Assembly: GCA_951799425.1 (NCBI GenBank)
Contig: OX637409.1
Coordinates: 11,814,960-11,878,959 of the forward strand
DNA from: Ilex aquifolium
Lineage: Eukaryota; Streptophyta; Magnoliopsida; Aquifoliales; Aquifoliaceae
DNA: 64,000 nucleotides
Reading direction: 5' to 3'
Under the pieces are notes generated by a model that was given only the letters and a program-made list of their open reading frames with translations, did not search any database and was not told the origin of the DNA. This document shows, one piece after another, positions 11,858 through 22,086 of this stretch. Position 1 is the stretch's first letter. The number at the start of each line of letters is the position of its first letter. The translations under genes and the position numbers were made by a program.

Positions 11858-12122
11858 TGATTAGTACAAAATATTACACATCATGTATATATTTGCATTC
11901 CTTTTATACTTGCTTTTTGTGGTGAAAATGGGAGAAAATCCAATTAATCTAACATTTAATGAAGTTTCTGTGTGATTGTAGGTAAAGAGTAGAAAATGGC
12001 TTGAGTTAAGCACCCATCATAGTGCTTAAAGACAATGGAGATGAAGGGGAGACTTAACGGGTGGTTTGGAAGGTGAAAAGATCAAGAAAAGAGCAAATCA
12101 AGTGAAAACCTACCGGTAGGAT
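11858..12122 (+). repeat. truncated 5' LTR-E of element E1
   Basis: Starts TGATTAGTACAAAATATTAC and matches the first part of the 3' LTR at 13067. It breaks off in the palindrome region at ACCTACCGGTAGG (about 12111-12123), after which a GGACGTGGGAAGAGGATGG phrase is repeated several times to about 12195. Confidence 0.85.
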
Positions 12123-12216
12123 GGACGTGGGAAGAGGATGGACGTGGGAAAACCTACATCTCCACACATTTATGACTGGGAAGAGGATGGACGCGGCTTT
12201 GTTGATCTAGGAGTTC

Positions 12217-12735
12217 ATGAAGGAGTTCGCTCAGGCTAGAAAGCCGAATGTGAATCTCCCATTCGCCAATCTAGTCACGAGGATGTGCTATTATAATAAG
12301 GTGAAGACCTATGTCTCGGATGTGCTACTACCCCCTGAATTTGGCGCTATCGGGAAAGCGAGTAGTAGTAAAAGGAAGGCAATGAGTAGGGGGGAGAGAG
12401 CTAGAGCCCCGAGACCTGAGCCATCCTCTACTGGGCCATCTATTTCTGGGTCTTCCACCTCTGTCCCGGTCCGTACAGTTTCACAGTGTTTAGATGCTTT
12501 GGAGGGGATGATGCATTGGATGACCTTGATGATGACTAGGATCTTCGAGCATACTTTTTCGGGCGAGACGATTCCCAGTGTACCTCTGCCTCCTCCGGCC
12601 GGATCTTTTACCTCTGCACCTATGGCTTCTATTGTTGTCGAGGTGGAGGCTTCCGACGATGATGACTCTGGTGACGAAGAGGAGAGCGAGTATGAGAGTG
12701 ATGATGATGAGGCTATGGATGAGGACGAGGAGTAG
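12217..12735 (+). pseudogene. accessory ORF, C-terminal part (element E1)
   Basis: 172-aa plus-strand frame matching the C-terminal half of the accessory ORF of element E (24899-26176): the shared block runs NLPFANLVTRMCYYNKVK, a LLPPE-GTIGK-like block, then a basic Ser/Lys/Arg segment, a Pro/Ser-rich linker, a helix with a Leu/Met pattern (SQCLDALEGMM), and a very acidic tail (DDDDSGDEEESEYESDDDEA). The N-terminal half is deleted. The frame is open to its stop next to the 3' purine tract. The full family looks like the plant retrotransposon accessory proteins usually labelled 'putative plant transposon protein'; its biochemical role is unknown to me. Confidence 0.7.
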
Positions 12736-13053
12736 GATGTTTTTGTTTTTTTTTTGTCCTTTTTGTTTTAGTTTGTACACAGATAGGATTAGAATTGTCG
12801 GCCTAGTAGAAGAGTCTCTAGGATTTTTTTGGCGGTTTTGTTTTGGAATTCTAAATCCTTGTACTAACCTTTTGGAAATGATTAATGAAAAGAACCACAG
12901 TTGTTTCGTTTTAGCTTGCAAGTCCTTTTTTTTTTAATTGCATTGTATTTTTGCATTTTGATTGTTTGCTGATTTACGTGCGCAAATGGATTGTTGTGGT
13001 TTTATATACTTTATGGTTTGGAAATAAAGTTGCTAGGTACTAGCAAAAATCAA

Positions 13054-13066
13054 GTTGGGGGGATGT
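13054..13066 (+). other. polypurine tract of element E1
   Basis: AAGTTGGGGGGAT immediately before the 3' LTR start TGATTAGC at 13067; primer for plus-strand DNA synthesis. Confidence 0.8.
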
Positions 13067-14686
13067 GATTAGCGCAAAATATTGCACATCATGTATATAT
13101 TTGCACCCCTTTTATACTTGCTTTTGTGGTGAAAATGGGAGGAAATGCAATTAATCTAATATTTAATGAATTTTATGTGTGATTGTAGGTAAAGATTAGG
13201 AAAAGGCTTGAGTTATGCCCCTATCATAGTGCTTAAATACAATGGAGATGAAGGGGAGGCTTAACGGGTGGTTTGGAAGGTGAAGATATCAAGAAAAGAA
13301 CAAATCAAGGGGAAACCTACTGGAAGTTTTGCTCACTGGAAGAAAACCTACCGGTAGGTTTTGTCATCGACCTATCGGTAGTTTTTGTCATCGACCTATC
13401 GATAGGTTTTGCTGACACACACCAGAACCTACAACTCAGACTTTAACTGCTTGGGGGGCCCACCTCTGCTTCTCCCACACATCCCCTGACATATTCTACA
13501 TACAAGCATGCCTCCCTACACCTAGGATTGGACTTTGGAAGAAAAAGTATAGAAAAGGAAGAGAGAGAAAGAGAGAGGCATGGTGGGTTGTAGGTTAGGC
13601 TTGTCCTAGCCTGTGCAAGTGTCAAATCACTTCCTATGGATGGGAAGTCTGCTCTCACAGACCATAGGGGGGCTGATGGATGAAAATGAATCATCCTTAC
13701 ACCATTATTCAGCTAGAGAAGCTTTTAGAGAGAGAAGCTCCAAGGAGGAAGACATAGTTTTAGAGAGAGAAGTTTGATTTTTGCATATTCTCACCCATTT
13801 CACTTGTAGTAAGCTGTAATACTCTTGTAATCTTCATTTCTTGGACTTTAATCTCATTTATTTCAAGTGTATTTCAAGTTTAGTTATATATTCTTGAATC
13901 TACCATGTTTACATTTGAGTTTTTCATTTCAAGCTTTTTAGTTGGGTATGAAATGAACTTATCTTTGTAGTTTAACTTTTCTTTGCATTAATACAAGTTT
14001 TAATCTTCATTTCTTTACCATGTCTCATTACATTGTGTATGTCTTTACATCCATTATGAGTAGCTAAGTTTTTAGTTGGCTAATCCAAGAGAGATTTCCT
14101 CTTGGGTATGCTAAATCAACTCTCATTCATTCCCTCTCATAGTGTAAGGTGTTTGGTTTGACATGTTGAGTGCGGACGTGGTTGTGAGCTCTTGATACAC
14201 CGTAGACTTGTCACAGGGTGCTTGAGCCTACATCTTCACATTAGTCCATCACTTCCTACAAATTAATCAAGCACTGAGACACCATTGGAAGAATGTTTTG
14301 AGTTGATTTGACATTCTCATTGAAATGACCTCTTCGGATTAGCCAACCTTGTTTTTATTGCATTTTTATCAAAAACTCCACTCACCAAAACACACAACTA
14401 CAAGATTTTACACTTTTTCATTTCTTTACAAAATCACCTTCACCACAATTCAACATTCCTTCCCTGAGGAGACGACATTGGAATACTCATTCCAAGTAAA
14501 ACACAACACTTGAAAGTCTCTCTTTGCTTGGAGAGCACTTTTGTACACACACATATTTTCATTCACACACACGTTTTCCCCATTTCTAGCATTAAACCCA
14601 AGTGAGAGTGACACTCGCCTACACACATAAGCCATATACACATTCAAGGATTCGTGTTCAGAGATTAGGGTGAACGCAATCAAGCA
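13067..14686 (+). repeat. 3' LTR-E of element E1
   Basis: Complete 1620-bp LTR, TGATTAGC...CAATCAAGCA, close in length to the copies at 22975-24589 (1615 bp) and 58197-59810 (1614 bp). Palindromes of the CTACCGGTAG class lie at about 13318-13410, with dyads 24 bp apart and a repeated GTTTTTGTCATCGAC-like linker. Other LTR-E copies carry a different palindrome at the same place. Confidence 0.9.
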
Positions 14687-14691
14687 CTGAG

Positions 14692-15038
14692 TATTCTGCA
14701 TTTTAAGAATAACAAATACCAATGTACATTTGACATTTAAGCATAGAGAAAATACCATTTTTTTAAGGAAAGGTGGTTTTAAATCTAGATTGTTAGGTTA
14801 GGTGTCAGACTAATCATGTGCTTAGTCACTTTAGCAAGCAATCTCAATATTTACATTGATCCCATCAATCATTAACAAATAACAATGTAATGCTAAATCT
14901 AACACATGCATTTAAGAAGATAAATATAATAAAACTAAATAATTCATTTCACAATATATCATAGTTCAAAACAAAATAACTTAGATTATCTAAAAAAAAA
15001 CAACAGACAGTCATCAATCCCAAGTACAGAAATCAATT
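14692..15038 (-). other. non-coding sequence after accessory ORF of element D
   Basis: AT-rich continuation of the element D internal region after the nested E1 element. No coding frame or repeat recognised. Confidence 0.5.
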
Positions 15039-16719
15039 TCACTCTCTCGCCTCTCTAGAGCCTGAGGGTCTGCCAGCTCCACCTCGCAAAAGATGGAGAA
15101 TCTCCTCTTGCTGACGGAGAATCTCATCTTGCTTTGCATCAATGCCGAGCATGATCTCCCGTAACGTCTGTCGGTCGCTGGTCTCTGTATGGGACTCTGC
15201 ATGGGCCTGCTTAACCTTTATCTCCTCCTCAGTGTCCAAGGCATCTTGAACTTCATCGGTGCCCTGAGCTGGTGGCACATTTTTCCTTGCCGTTGACCCT
15301 CCGCTATGACTTTGGCTTCTTCTAAACGATACTTTATTCAAAAATCTCGTCAGCTTGAGCACCTCCATCTCTGGCCTGACCTGCACTCCCCAATCCATGC
15401 ATATCTCCATCACTAGTGTGCCGAAGGGGAGTGAATTCCTCTTAGCATCGCATCCCTTAATAATTTTAGACAATATCAAAGATGGGAGGTCTATGCTATG
15501 GTTTTTCCCTAGTGCGTATAGCAATCGAGCCATGTCAGGGAGTATCTCATTCTTTCGTCCAATGGGGGCAAAGTTGGAGACGATAATCAAGTTAAGCATC
15601 TTATACTTGTCCGTCACCTCCCCTTGCTTAATGAACGCCTTCCTCCCCATGCAAATGTCAACAAACCCGCTAACTCAACCCCTACCATGTCCAACTCCAC
15701 ATTCTTCCTCGAGGGGTAGCTAGGCCTTGGTACTCGTGGTACGACCCTCAACTCCAAAATAAGATCCTCATCCACGTTGATGTGAGCCCCCCTTACAAGT
15801 TCTTTCACCACATCACCACCATTTCTCAAGTAGCCTCCATGTTAGCCAAAATACTCAATTCCGCAAAATCTGACAATACTACAGTTCGTTCACACTAGGG
15901 GTGCAACTTGGGTTGGGCAACTCGATTTCAACCCGAGCCCAACCCGAAAAAATTAGGGCTTGGGCTAGGGTTTTTAATACTTGGGTTGGGCTTGGGTAAA
16001 AAAACCTCAACCCGAATTCAATTTGGGCCGGGCTCGGGTTGAGGCATCGACAACCCGATTTAAACCCGAACCCGACAAATTAAAAAATAATTTTATATAT
16101 ATAAAGCATTAGCACTTTATTTTTATTTTTACTCCATCGTCCTCTGTTTCTTGTTGCTTGCTATTATGTTATGCATGATTAGTGGTGATTGTGTGATTTT
16201 TTAAGTTTAATGTTTTTATGGGTCTAATTTCTATGTTTTCTGGGATTGTGCTTTGAGATCACTAGTTTTTGGTGTGAAAGCAGATGATCAATAATCGTGC
16301 ACTGTTATGAATGGAATATATGGATTGTTTTATGAATTTGTAATTATTCCCCCCCTCTCTGTCTTTCTTGTAGTGAATCCGAATTCAACCCGAGCCCGCC
16401 CGAATTAAACTCGGGCAGTGCTCGGGTTGAGTTCCTCAACCCGAGGTAGGGTTAGGGTTAGGGTTAGGGTTGAAGATTATATACCTAGGGTTGGGCTAGG
16501 GTTGACTGTCTAACCCGCCCAACCCGCCCAAGTTGTACCCCTAGTTCACACACAATGGCTTGATTTTGAAAAAAAATTTCGTACCTATTAGCTTTGAGAG
16601 CACTGGGCAAGCGAGTGCGATTGTATCTTTGGACCAATGGAGGCCTTCCCTCCCTTTGCTCGATCACCTCCTCCACAAAGTTAGGTTCTTGATTGGGCCG
16701 CCTTTCGCCTAGCGAGCAT
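15039..16719 (-). pseudogene. accessory ORF of element D, interrupted by a MITE
   Basis: Minus-strand frame starting at a basic N-terminus (MLARRKAA, 16719). It has an early stop after 12 residues and then continues FVEEVIEQREGRPPLV up to the MITE at 16543. It resumes after 15888, shifts frame near 15640, and runs MGRKAFIKQGEVTDKY... to a stop at 15039. The C-terminus has an amphipathic heptad-like segment (REIMLGIDAKQDEILRQQEE) that is also in the D2 copy and could form a coiled coil. It shares LPFGTLVMEI-like and MARLLYAL-like blocks with the E accessory ORF but lacks the acidic tail. It sits after pol, where Athila-like elements often have an extra (env-position) gene. Dead because of stop, frameshift and insertion. 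Confidence 0.7.
15888..16551. mobile_element. hAT-like MITE with 8-bp target duplication
   Basis: Element 15896-16543 (648 bp) has inverted ends TAGGGGTGCAACTTGGG / CCCAAGTTGTACCCCTA and is flanked by GTTCACAC at 15888-15895 and 16544-16551. Eight-bp duplications and a TAGGGGTG terminus fit non-autonomous hAT elements of plants. Subterminal regions are rich in CAACCCGA/TCGGGTT repeats. No transposase frame. It splits the accessory ORF of element D. Confidence 0.9.
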
Positions 16720-16947
16720 TTTCATCCTTGGAGGTATTTTTGAATTTTTGGGGTTTTGAGGGCAAGAAAAACTTGGGAATTCTTTGTTAAAATGTAAGAA
16801 ATGAGAAGGAAATGTGGTTTGGATGATTGATTTTGGGTAGAAAGTGAAAGGGGATGGGGTTTGGAGGCTTGGGTAGTGAAGAGGCGAGCTAGGGTTTGAA
16901 GAACTTGAAGGGTTTTAGGCGTTGTGATCTGGAGAAGACGAACCAGG

Positions 16948-17262
16948 TATTTATACCCAAGCAGCCAACGTTCGAACATTATTGATGTTCGAATGATGAT
17001 AGAAGGAATTTTAAAAGAAGGTTTGAACGTTAAACTGTCATTTGAACGAAAGTTGCTCCCAGTACTTTTGATGTCCTGCAGAAATCAAAGTACTGTAAGC
17101 TCCTCTAGTTCGAACATGAAAATGGCGTTCGAATGTGGGATCCTAGTTCAAACGTTGATCAGGCGTTCGAACTTGACGTGCTCTCAGTATTTTGGTGTTG
17201 GTGCAGAGATCAAAAAGTACTATGAGCTCCTACCGTTCGAACGTTATATGGCATTCGAACAC
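16948..17262 (-). promoter_or_regulatory. candidate promoter of accessory ORF D with GTTCGAAC palindromes
   Basis: Minus-strand TATA box (GGTATAAATACC, core 16948-16955). GTTCGAAC at 16970-16977 is 15 bp upstream of it, followed by more GTTCGAA(C/T) copies at about 16988, 17109, 17127, 17165 and 17233-17262; several pairs have dyads 17-19 bp apart. Between them lie CAGTACTTTTG...CAAAGTACTG inverted repeats (about 17058-17097). The ORF start is about 230 bp downstream. The palindrome is the same class as in this element's own LTR. Confidence 0.75.
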
Positions 17263-17702
17263 CAAAATAAAAATCAAAATTTATACACATTTATATACAC
17301 ATATTAAGAGAAGACTATATGCACCAATTGAACTTGGAGAATCATGGCGTCTCTGGATAAGTCCTTACCTACGCTACAACTTCGTTGGTATTTTAGGACA
17401 TTCCTTACTTAGCCCACATCTTTATTTCAACTAAAAAGACTTTGTTCATCTACTAAAAAGGAATATTTACACTTTTACAAAATGAGTTCGGACCATTGGC
17501 TTTCATCTTAAAAACATTCTTTTTTTTTTTTTTCAGTTTTGTCAAAATAAAAATAAAAATTATAATCCGAGTCTTGCCTTGTCTCCATGTCATTTGAACT
17601 ATCAGAGACTCTTCCAATTTCTTGTCGCACATAACGTGTAAGTACAAGACTAGAATGGCGTCTCAAGAAAATCCTTACTTTGCCATACACTATCCAGGCT
17701 AA
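17263..17702 (-). other. non-coding internal sequence of element D
   Basis: AT-rich stretch between the small zinc ORF and the accessory-ORF promoter. The phrase ATGGCGTCTC is repeated near 17344 and 17655, each followed by a CCTTAC-like stretch; the same region in D2 (about 54551) is similar. No gene seen. Confidence 0.45.
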
Positions 17703-17966
17703 TCAATCGAGTGCGCGACCGAAAATTGGTTCAGAACACTGATTGTAGTCATTCATGTGAAAGATCCTGCCACATTGTTTACATGCATCCAGTCTTTTGG
17801 CACGATGACGTTTAGCAAAAATACTTCTGCCACACAGTGGTTTCGCTTGCTCTTCTCGGATTTTAGTTTTTCTCAACAATCTTGATTTTCTCATTATCAC
17901 AGAATGCACATCAGATGGAAATGTGCGTAAAATGCCTAAACTGAAACAAAAAATCTTACTATCCAT
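17703..17966 (-). CDS. small accessory ORF with CCHC-like motif (element D)
   Basis: 87-aa minus-strand frame starting MDSKIFCFSLGILRTF. It is basic in the middle (RKSRLLRKTKIREEQAK), has LCGRSIFAK, and ends with a zinc-knuckle-like CKQCGRIFHMNDYNQC (CX2CX4HX6C). Element D2 has an equivalent at 54591-54863 that begins at the same residue and keeps LRTF-D-HS, RK-(K/L)-I, QAK-LCG-S-F and CX2CGR-HM-YN-C, although the two elements are otherwise diverged. It lies between pol and the accessory ORF on the same strand. I know no named family for it; a nucleic-acid-binding role is a guess from the motif and charge. Confidence 0.6.
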   Translation of the reverse strand: MDSKIFCFSLGILRTFPSDVHSVIMRKSRLLRKTKIREEQAKPLCGRSIFAKRHRAKRLDACKQCGRIFHMNDYNQCSEPIFGRALD

Positions 17967-18158
17967 GCTTGCTAAGCTTAAGACACCCTATCTGGTTCTT
18001 TAACGTCTGTCAGTCACAAAGACGATTGAAGCTGCCTTAAAGACATGATCATCATTTCTTTATTTACTATAAAGACTGTATAAATATAAAATACAAGACA
18101 GAATACGCAATACGATCAAGAAAAACTTTTAAGAGCACAAAATATGAACTGCAGTTCT

Positions 18159-18196
18159 CACCCCCCAACCTAAACTCAACATTGCCCTCAATGTTT
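18159..18196 (-). other. purine-rich motif after pol (element D)
   Basis: Minus strand CATTGAGGGCAATGTTGAG then TTTAGGTTGGGGGGTGAG. The same phrase follows pol in element E (28491-28534) and is present in D2 (54965-54989 continuing at 62441). It resembles the 3' polypurine tract and may be a second priming site. Confidence 0.6.
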
Positions 18197-18301
18197 CGAA
18201 TTTACCAGTATACGCAAAGTGTAGTTAGGGTTGAAAGTAGAGATCTGTTCATCTGTCGATGCCTACAAACAAAATACATAATTTAATCATCTTTACAAAA
18301 A

Positions 18302-18430
18302 TCAGGGTTTCGGTTTAACATGGAAACCCTTTTGCGTAAGTGCAAGCAGAAGAAGGACACCCATGAGCAAATACATAATTAAAATGCAAAATATGAAAAA
18401 AAGGATTGTGTCTGTGGAGTGTGTGGCCAT
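18302..18430 (-). CDS. 42-aa transmembrane microprotein ORF (element D)
   Basis: Minus-strand ORF beginning MATHSTDT, then about 22 hydrophobic residues (ILFFIFCILIMYLLMGVLLL), then a basic tail ending HVKPKP. It is preceded by a CT/CTT-rich leader (GAA repeat on the plus strand, 18472-18494), a TTCAAACCCTAATCC phrase and a TATA-like TTTAAAAGG near 18530, and followed a few bases after its stop by a GTAAAG...TTTGTTTGTAG stretch that looks like an intron. It could be a captured host exon with its promoter, or an envelope-like remnant. Too short for family assignment, and coding status is not proven. Confidence 0.4.
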   Translation of the reverse strand: MATHSTDTILFFIFCILIMYLLMGVLLLLALTQKGFHVKPKP

Positions 18431-18471
18431 GGAGTTGCAGAGAGTGAATTGTTTGAAGAGAAAAGGGAAGT

Positions 18472-18494
18472 AGAAGAAGAAGAAGAAGAAGAAA
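18472..18494. repeat. GAA microsatellite
   Basis: Seven or so AGA/GAA units; forms the CTT-rich leader of the microprotein ORF on the minus strand. Confidence 0.9.
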
Positions 18495-18608
18495 AGCGGA
18501 GGATGGGAAAAGGATTAGGGTTTGAAGGCCTTTTAAAGGCGTCTATTCGGGTCGGGTTGGGTTGAATTTCTCCTGACCCGATCCTTTTCCGTGTCGGCAG
18601 CTGTGAAT

Positions 18609-19454
18609 CTATCCCAAATATTCGGGATCCATTAAAAACATGGATTCCACATCTTTAACAGACTCTTCGTAAAATGGTTTTAAATGTTATCCATTAACAG
18701 TAAAAATATTACCATTTGACGAATTCTCTACTTCTACTACTCCATGTCCAAACACTCGCCTTATAATGTAAGGTCCAGTCCATTTTGATCTCAACTTACC
18801 AGGAAACAGGCGGAGCCTTGAATTGAATAGGAGGACTTTCTGTGAAGAGGCAAAAAAAAATTTCACTATGTTTTTTTCATGAAAAACTTTCATCATTTCA
18901 TTTGCAATTTTAGCATTGTCATATGCCTCATTCCTTAACTCTTCTAACTCATTTATCTGAAGTTTTCTTGAAATTATAGCCTTGTCTAGGTCAAAGTTCT
19001 TGGTTTTAATGACCCAGTATGCTCTGTGTTCCAATTCCACAGGTAGGTGACAAGGCTTGCCATAAACTAATCGATAAGGAGACATGCCCAAAATTATTTT
19101 AAAGGCAGTGTGATATGCCCAGAGTGCATCAGTTAGTCTTAACGACCAATCTTTGCGATCCAGGTTTACCATTTTTTCTAAAATCAGTTTGATCTCTCGA
19201 TTAGCTAATTCAGCCTGTCCACTAGTCTATGGATGATAAGGGGTTACAATTTTATGAGAAATCAAGTACTTTTTCATCAAATTCCAAAAAGGACGATTGC
19301 AAAAATGAGCACCCCCATTACTTATAATGGATTTAGGAATTCCAAACCTAGACAAAATGTTTTCTTTTAAAAATTTGATCACTGTTTGGTGATCATTATT
19401 TCGGCATGGAATTGCTTCAACCCATTTGGACACATAATCAATAGCCACTAGAAT
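18609..19454 (-). pseudogene. integrase, core and C-terminal part (element D)
   Basis: Minus-strand Athila-type integrase after the nested LTR: the DYVSKWVEA block, then IISNGGAHF where the second catalytic Asp should be (now Asn, codon at 19317-19319), a stop just before [13 protein letters not shown] (which keeps the catalytic Glu), then the long C-terminal domain with a [16 protein letters not shown] block and GPYIIRRV. One further stop interrupts the C-terminus before the final LMDPEYLG and stop at 18609. Integrase joins the cDNA to host DNA. This copy is inactive through loss of a catalytic residue, two stops and a 2.4-kb insertion. Confidence 0.85.
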
Positions 19455-19848
19455 ATATATGTAAAACCCAGGTAAATTTGAACTTTGATGAAAAAGGGCA
19501 AAACGGTAAATTGCTATTCCGGTATAGGTTGAAAACCTATATTTTTCTAGAACTCGGATGACAAAACGGACCTCACTTTTGGATTCGTCTTGCGAAATCT
19601 AGTTACCTTGTCAAATTTCGTGGAATTCTGAGATAGTCGGATTTTTGGCGTTTTACGAGGCGGCCGGGCCTCGGGTAACCCAAAAACAAATTTTTTAATA
19701 AAATTTTAAAGTTTGGAAAATAAATGAAGGCAAGTTAAAATAAAAATATTTTAAACTTGAACCGGAGAGAAATTTAATCGTTTCGGGGCGAAAACGGACC
19801 CGAAAAAAGAGGGTCGTGTGGCGCATTGTGGACCAAGCAATTAAAGGG

Positions 19849-19881
19849 TATAAATAGGGGAGAAAATATGATTTTCTCCCC
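19849..19881 (+). promoter_or_regulatory. LTR-A core promoter: TATA box plus 11-bp inverted repeat
   Basis: TATAAATA (19849-19856), then GGGGAGAAAAT-ATG-ATTTTCTCCCC (19857-19881), a perfect inverted repeat that fills the space between the TATA box and the expected transcription start. Confidence 0.75.
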
Positions 19882-21473
19882 ATTTTCTTCAGACGGTTCC
19901 AACGTCAGAAAGAAGGGAGGGAAAAAGGCTTGAGTTCTCCACCTTCTCTCTACGATCTACGGTGATTGGTTGCTCGAATAAACTCAAGCCAAGAACAAAG
20001 ATTGTTCTACGCGTCGAGGGCTACAAAACCATACCAAAAAGGACGGATTTCACCGAAGTTCCAAAAACGAGCTTGGAGAAATCAAGGGTTTTGGGCGAGA
20101 TTGAGGTTCTTGAAGGCTTCTACCAAGTGGGTTTACGCTTCGAGAGGTAGGGTTCCCTCCTAATTAAGTTCACTTACAACCTAGAATGTTTGTATGAAAT
20201 GGGTAGGTGGTTGGATAATCTTAACACTTGCCTATTGTGATGAAATTGGTGAAATGGGTATGGAAAATAGGTAAAATAAAGTCCATTTCGAATTGGATAT
20301 ATGAGATTGACCTAATGTGATCCTTGAGTTATGTGATTTGTGGACATGTTGTGTGTTACATTATGCCTTGATGAATTTAGCATGTTGATAGCATGATTAT
20401 GTGATAACGTGCTTGGAAATTGTGTTGTCTGAAATGTTGATATATACATACTTGTGATATGTTGACATTGATGGATTATGAAAATTATATGCTTTAATAT
20501 AATTGCCCATGGAATGCGTTGAAATAGTTCATATGTCATTCATAGCATATTGAACATTGTGTCATTATTGCAATGAGGCATCATATTGCATATGCACGGA
20601 AACATCGCATTTTGTGGGTGTGTGTGCATGGTTGTTGTTAACACCACACTTGGTGGATGACGGGTGGGCTTGAGTAAGCTTGGTCGAAGACCTGGCCGAG
20701 TCTCACAGTTTGCATGGTTAGTAGGGTTGAAGTTAGCAAGAAGGGCTAGAAGATCCTTCGGGTGCAAGGCCCGGTGATTGTGATACGCACTCCCTTGGTT
20801 CGGCCCATGAAGTGTGTGGGTGTACGCGGAACCCTCGGTGGAAGTTCGTAAATTCCGTGTGGGTTGGGTGACCCTGGGTGTAAGTCCATGAACATCCACC
20901 CCTACAAAGACCCTAGATTGGTAAATGTCATTTGATGTGTAACATAGATGACGGATTCATACACATTGGCACTTGCATGTGTTGAGGAGCCGGGAAGGGC
21001 TCGGGTTGATGTGCGTGAGTGAGTCTCATCACATTTCATGGCATGGTACGGTAGATTTCAACATGGAATGCATATTCTAAATTGGAATGTTATGAGTTGT
21101 TGATTGTTGGCATGTGAACATTTCATATTCATCTAGGTTGGGGAGTAGCCTCTTTAGGAGATACTCTATTGAGCGTGGCTCACCCAACACGAGAAAAACA
21201 TTTCAGGTGCGGGATATACGCTGGTGGATGGCTCCCAATTCGAGCCTCGTGGATGAAGAAATCCGGAATGTGGATTTATTTTGAGTTTTTGTAAAATTAT
21301 TATGAAAACTTAGTTTTGGCATGTAAATATATGGAATTGCTTGAAATAGGTATTGTACATAGCATGTTTTATATGAAAAATTTCTTTAAACATGTATGAG
21401 ATGGTTTTGGAATGGAATTGATGGGATTGGAAATTGAAAACAGGTGAAACCGACAAAATTGGGTAAGGTGTAC

Positions 21474-21540
21474 CGGTAGAGCATACCGGTACAACGTGGT
21501 CCAGTAGGCACAACGTACCGGTACTCCATACCGGTACGCT
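21474..21540 (+). repeat. GTACCGGTAC palindromes in solo LTR-A
   Basis: Two pairs of TACCGGTA-type palindromes, each pair with dyads 13 bp apart, separated by GTCCAGTAGGCACAACG. A TATA-like GTTATAAATGG follows at about 21609. Confidence 0.88.
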
Positions 21541-21829
21541 TTCCAAAAAGCTGAAATTTTAAAACTGTTTTGCCAAGCTTTTGGGCTATGTGTTTCCTCC
21601 CTTCAAATGTTATAAATGGACAATAATAGACTACCAATGGTGGTATGTTGGACCTCGGACGGGTCAACCGATTAAAAGTTTATAGACTTTGTTTTTCTTT
21701 TATAATCCCGGTCAAGGGTATGCTATTGACGTGATGTCGGGTTGTGCGATAATCACGGGTACTTCCGCAGGTTGATGGGTTATCAATGGTTAATAAAGGA
21801 TCCCCCGGTTTTAGGGGCGTCACAATATA

Positions 21830-22086
21830 GATTGCCAAAGGAAGGGGAAATGGTCCCATGAAATCGATGCTCCAACAATCAAAAATTTCAATTACCAGAA
21901 TGGGGTTCAAGGGCATCATGTTTCTTTTAGAAATGCTTCCCAACCTTTGAAATCTATCATAGGTTAGACAGAAGGCATGGACATCTTTAAAAAGTATGGG
22001 CCAATAAAATTCACACTGCAAGATTTTTGCAGCGGTTTTTTTAGATGAAAAATGGCCATCACATGCTTTAGAATGACAAAAAGATA
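21830..22086 (-). pseudogene. integrase N-terminal part (element D)
   Basis: Minus-strand continuation upstream of the nested LTR: CEFYWPILFKDV, then FCLTYDRFQRLG where two zinc-finger cysteines have become Tyr and Phe, then [18 protein letters not shown] and SIDFMGPF containing the first catalytic Asp. A disturbance near 22021-22086 separates it from the RNase H frame. It joins the 18609-19454 part once the solo LTR is removed. Confidence 0.8.

Larger units (their letters stand above)
11853..14691 (+). mobile_element. deleted E-type element (E1) with 5-bp target duplication
   Basis: Plus-strand element 11858-14686, flanked by CTGAG on both sides (11853-11857 and 14687-14691). It consists of the first about 260 bp of a 5' LTR-E, a junction near 12120-12200, the last part of the accessory ORF, a purine tract and a complete 3' LTR-E (13067-14686). 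All gag-pol is gone. The clean duplication shows the outer ends are original, so the deletion is internal. Confidence 0.9.
19455..21829 (+). mobile_element. solo LTR, family A, with 5-bp target duplication
   Basis: LTR 19460-21824 (2365 bp), TGTAAAACCC...GGGGCGTCACA, flanked by ATATA at 19455-19459 and 21825-21829. Removing it and one ATATA rejoins the integrase frame, and the join matches the homologous element E sequence around 29580. It contains a TATA box (19849-19856) with an 11-bp inverted repeat behind it and a GTACCGGTAC cluster at 21474-21540 near the 3' end. Confidence 0.95.

Noticed and set aside
12490-12937. Minus- and plus-strand frames overlapping the E1 accessory ORF C-terminus.
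   Set aside because: Shadow frames of the acidic Asp/Glu tail codons (GAT/GAG repeats) and of the following T-rich stretch.
16440-16475. Four TTAGGG-type units resembling telomere repeats.
   Set aside because: Inside the MITE, short, hexameric rather than the usual plant TTTAGGG, and explained by the element's own GGGTTAGGG/GGGTTGGG-rich sequence.
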